Assembly: GCA_001970855.1 (NCBI GenBank)
Contig: LSSN01000278.1
Location: forward strand, 1 to 24,842
Reading direction: 5' to 3'
DNA: 24,842 bases
Origin: Smittium culicis
Taxonomy: Eukaryota; Kickxellomycota; Harpellomycetes; Harpellales; Legeriomycetaceae
The translations under genes were made by a program, and so were the position numbers. This document shows positions 21,151 through 24,842 of this stretch, piece by piece (the first letter of the stretch is position 1; the number at the start of each line of letters is the position of its first letter). A model generated the notes under the pieces. The model was not told the DNA's origin, did not search any database, and was given only the letters and a program-made list of their open reading frames with translations.

Positions 21151-21313
21151 TGATGTTAAGAGAAACACAAGTGTGCACTCTACATTGTACTCTATAAAAA
21201 AATTTTTTATTTAGTTCATTTCAGAATATTTTTATTGTTTTTTAATTTTCGGTTTAGTATTACCCAATAAGATGCTATTACTTAATATATCACTTCTGAA
21301 GTATAATTTAATT
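21151..21313 (-). repeat. Right inverted terminal repeat of the DIRS-like element
   Basis: Its reverse complement reads AATTAAATTATACTTCAGAA at the outer end, then ATCTTATTGGGTAATACTAA and CCGAAAATTAAA, ending with CACACTTGTGTTTCTCTTA. This parallels the left repeat along about 160 bases with scattered mismatches and small indels. The divergence between the two repeats is consistent with the broken coding regions and an old insertion. Confidence 0.85.
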
Positions 21314-24300
21314 TTTTTACCAGCAAGAAGAAATCAAAATTTTTTACATTTTTTCACTATGAATATAATAATTGCAATTTAGAAATTGTTTCCTTTTTGT
21401 ATTAAATAATAAATATCAATGATTTTTAAAATTTATTTTATTTAAACTGGGAAAAATTATGTAAAAATTTCTCTATTATTATAGAATTATCCACTTTAAA
21501 TTTAATATTTTTAATGATGATTAATTTTATTTTTATAAAAAATGGCTATAATATGACCAAACTGTTATCATTTTCAAAAATTATTGAGTCAATATTGTTA
21601 AAGTTTCATAAATCGCATTTTATTAAAACAGCATTTTTTAGTCACTTTTTATATTACTAATAGATAATTAACTGCTAATAAAAATTTATACACACAAATA
21701 ATAGTTATTAATATCACAAATTTATATTCGAATAAGATTTAAGCTGCTAAAAAAAACAGTCGTTAATTGTTTAATAATTTTAATTAACTTGTTAAATAGA
21801 TTTTTTATATTTTACAAAATTTTAATATAACATACTAAATTTTTATAAATTTATTCGAGCACATATATCTAATCTAAAGAGAGCGAAATAATATAAATTA
21901 GCTGCAGTTAGCCATTCTAAAGGAATTTTCTTATATTAATTCTAGTATATAGATATAAATATTTTATAATCTTTTAATAGAAATTATATTTATATTTATT
22001 TTTAGTTATTTTAATTCTACCTGATGTCCTTAATAAAAGAAGAAAATCACTCTTTTAATAGAATAATTTAATTATCTAATATTACTAAATTTTATGGTAC
22101 AATAAAGGAAAAAAAAATTTTATTTTAAATAAAATTGATAAAAATTAAAAGTAATAATTGATAGTATAATAAATTTAAGCACAAAAATCGACTCCTCGAT
22201 GTAAAAATTCTAGAATAAGCTAAAATTTTTTTTTAAAAAACTCTATTTAAAGTTGATTATATGTTGATTGGTATTTAATAATGCATAAATTTTTGGCAAT
22301 CTATTCATAATTTTAGACTAAAGGCTTCTATTAGTTTTACTTTTATACGAAAAGTCGTTTTTATTACTTTTAGCTTTTCTATAAAAGCTTTATAAGTATG
22401 GTTTTTTTAATATAAATTCATTACTTTTAAATATAAAAATAGCTGTGTATAAATTTTAATTCTTGTTTTAGGAACTATATTTGATTTTTTTAAAAAGATT
22501 CAACCGATTTCAGTTTCAGTTTATGCTTGAAAAAATTTAATCAGAATTTAAAATTACCCAAGAAATCCAGAAAAAAAATTTTATACATACACAAAAAGTC
22601 AGAAAAAAAATCTTATTATAATAAAATCTCAGCAAATTATTTTTAATTCTTAAAATATTATAGCAGCAGGTATAGTGAGTATATATATATATAATTCACT
22701 CGATATTTATAAAAATAAATTAATATCATAATAAGAATATTATTAAAGTTTTATTCATATAAAATTTTAATTTTCTGAGAAAATTAAATAATATAAAAGA
22801 GATAGCTCAGAATGTTATTATATTTGTGTAGTTAAATACTACCAAAGATTTTAATCCTCTAAATAGAATATAAAGATAATATTAATAAAAAGGTATTCGT
22901 ATTTAAAAGCTTTCACGTACGAACAATTTCTGGCAGTATATATATACAGATGATTAACTTCTTTGAAATTTTTTTAATGTTTTAGTTTCTCTTTATTAAT
23001 ATCTACATTATTATCATCATTACTATATTATATAATCTTATCACATATTAATATTTTAATTATTTTTTTATATCAGAGTCATTAGTAAAACACAAAGCTT
23101 TCTAACGAAATTTTAACGATAAAATAGATATCTTTTACCAAGTTTTTATTAATATAATGTTTTTTTTGGAAAAATAAAATCTAGAAAAATTTTAAAAAAA
23201 ACTTATATTCATATTTATAATCCTATTGAACTAGGTAAAAAATAAAAGACTAATTATAAACATCTAGGTGTATTAAAACGTAAAATCTGATATATTCTAT
23301 CACAACATGTTTATAATAGCTTATTATGTTCCAATTTTATTAAAAACGGAACAAATATAATTGTAAAAAATTTTTTTATCGTAATATACGTACATTACCT
23401 TTATTCTATGAGAATTACTGATTTTAATTTTGAACCAATTCATTCATACTTTGTTTCTGGTTTTAGAAAAAACGCAATTATGTAAAATATTTTCATTTAA
23501 TAGAAATAATTCATCACATATAGACTTTTATCATATAAATATACAAAATAAAGGTTATATATATGATAATAATTGTAAATTACTGTTAGAAAACATATGA
23601 GTGTGTTGCGAATGTGCGAATAATGAAATTTAATTAATCAATATTAAAAGTTAAAACTTTCACCCTCTATTCAGCATCAAATTTACTAAATAAAGCTATC
23701 AACAGGATAGTACATGAAAAAACTAGTTTTTGTGTTAAAATATTGTTAAATTTTACTTTAATAGTCATATTTATATAATTAATCTTAATTTTTTGCGTTT
23801 TCGCGTATAAAAAAATTTTTAACGGCTTAATTTTTTAAAGAGAAGAAATGTTTTTTAATATAAAAAAATCCCTCAGTTTATTGATAAAACACGATTATAT
23901 TATTATAAAAGATAATTAAGTAATCTCAAAATTGATTTTTATATCATTTTATTTAATTCTTTTGAGAAATTTGTGTATATCTACTTATTAAATATAAAAC
24001 ATTTATATTATATACAATCGTTTTTAAATTTAAATGAAAAACATATTATATTGTACTCTAGTATTTTGGAACTCAAAAGTAATTATAATGATATCAAATA
24101 ATGAATACATGTGTATTTTATGATATAAAAATTGATACGGATTTATTAGTAATTTATACATGTAAGCAGTGTAGCTAATAATGTAATTAAATTGACATAT
24201 TGAAGTATTCAAATTTTTTTGAGTTAATTATATTATTATTATTTTATAAATAAAAGTGTAATTAATATCGATTTATGTTTTATAGAACTAATTTTATAAT

Positions 24301-24842
24301 AGCTATTATAATTAGTAAAAAATATTTAAACACATTTTTTGAGAATTAAAACTTAAAACTTTGATCTCTTTAAATTAAACACGATTAAAAAAAAGCGAAT
24401 TAAATATACTAAAAAAAATTATTAAAAATAACAAGTATTAATGCTATTATAGAAAAAAATGAAATTATTTAATAATTTACAATCATTTAGATTAAAATTA
24501 GGCTATTTATTACATAATGCATAACAGTTTAAATGATAAATTAAAAATAAATTGTAGTTATATATTTCAAATTATTTTAAAAACAACTCAAAAACTCCAA
24601 AAAAATATATTTATTATATAAAATAAATAATATATATATGAGCTATATTATGAATTATTTTAATAAAAATAGTAAAATTTTGATGATTATTTGATCTGAC
24701 AAATTAAAAACCATTTAGTTCATATTAAATCAATTTTTTATTTTTATAAAAGCTAATTTACAGAATATGCAAAAAATAATGTATTATATTTGAAATTTTA
24801 TATAAAAATATAATTTTAATTATTTTCACAAAAATTTTGTAT
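21314..24842. other. Extremely AT-rich terminal spacer, no supported feature
   Basis: About 3.5 kb consisting almost entirely of A/T-rich sequence with short homopolymers and TA-microsatellite stretches (for example around 22678-22692). Open stretches reach only about 60 codons and lack any recognisable motif or codon bias. No RNA gene, transposon protein or clear repeat unit was recognised. Confidence 0.6.

Larger units (their letters stand above)
17260..21313 (-). mobile_element. Degenerate DIRS-like tyrosine-recombinase retrotransposon
   Basis: About 4.05 kb, read on the minus strand in the order gag, reverse transcriptase/RNase H, tyrosine recombinase, as in DIRS elements. All three coding parts are broken by stops and frame changes. 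The structure supports the call independently of the proteins: imperfect inverted terminal repeats at 17276-17432 and 21151-21313, and a bipartite internal complementary region at 17484-17585. The left part of that region is complementary to the outer left end (17260-17293) and its right part to the outer right end (about 21275-21307). DIRS elements insert through a circular intermediate using a tyrosine recombinase, so no target-site duplication is expected. It is somewhat shorter than many intact DIRS elements (5-6 kb), and no methyltransferase domain is recognisable. Base composition is less AT-rich than the flanks. Confidence 0.9.

Noticed and set aside
24030..24212. 60-codon minus-strand frame near the right edge
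   Set aside because: AT-rich Tyr/Ile/Asn composition typical of random open stretches, no motif or context.

Overview
The window is AT-rich nuclear DNA from a fungus. The evidence is three genes split by short GT-AG introns (70-156 nt), fungal-type protein sequence in the pyruvate dehydrogenase E1 alpha gene, and a decayed DIRS-type tyrosine-recombinase retrotransposon. The very low GC of the intergenic DNA, the asparagine-rich low-complexity protein tract and the DIRS element would suit an early-diverging (zygomycete-type) lineage. That placement is inference and no species is claimed.

Layout from left to right. (1) Positions 1-321 hold the 3' end of a plus-strand class-V aminotransferase-like gene cut by the window edge. 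(2) 322-3867 is a long AT-rich spacer whose right end is the promoter side of the next gene. (3) 3868-5617 (+, four exons, 488 aa) is an Oca6/Siw14-family phosphatase-like protein with a long Asn/Ser-rich C-terminal extension. (4) 6345-9068 (-, three exons, 843 aa) is a SNF2-family remodelling ATPase of the HELLS/LSH/DDM1/Irc5 type. It is convergent with the phosphatase gene. (5) 10033-11551 (-, four exons, 392 aa) is mitochondrial pyruvate dehydrogenase E1 alpha (PDA1), in the same orientation as the SNF2 gene. (6) 11552-15300 is AT-rich with no supported gene. (7) 15301-15858 is a sharply bounded, GC-richer, non-coding island with several strong hairpins and a nested stem pair; its identity is unknown. 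(8) 15859-17259 is AT-rich spacer. (9) 17260-21313 is a degenerate DIRS-like retrotransposon on the minus strand. Gag, reverse transcriptase/RNase H and tyrosine recombinase remains are all recognisable, and so are imperfect inverted terminal repeats and a bipartite internal complementary region. (10) 21314-24842 is extremely AT-rich with no supported feature.

The three complete genes are housekeeping or chromatin genes with no obvious operon-like or cluster relationship. PDA1 feeds acetyl-CoA to the TCA cycle, the SNF2 protein should act on nucleosomes in the nucleus, and the Oca6-like protein belongs to a family tied to inositol-pyrophosphate and stress signalling in yeast. Short motifs shared by the upstream regions of the phosphatase-like and SNF2 genes are noted as possible common promoter elements. 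The best candidates for further study are the structured island at 15.3-15.86 kb and the DIRS element with its termini and internal complementary region still traceable.
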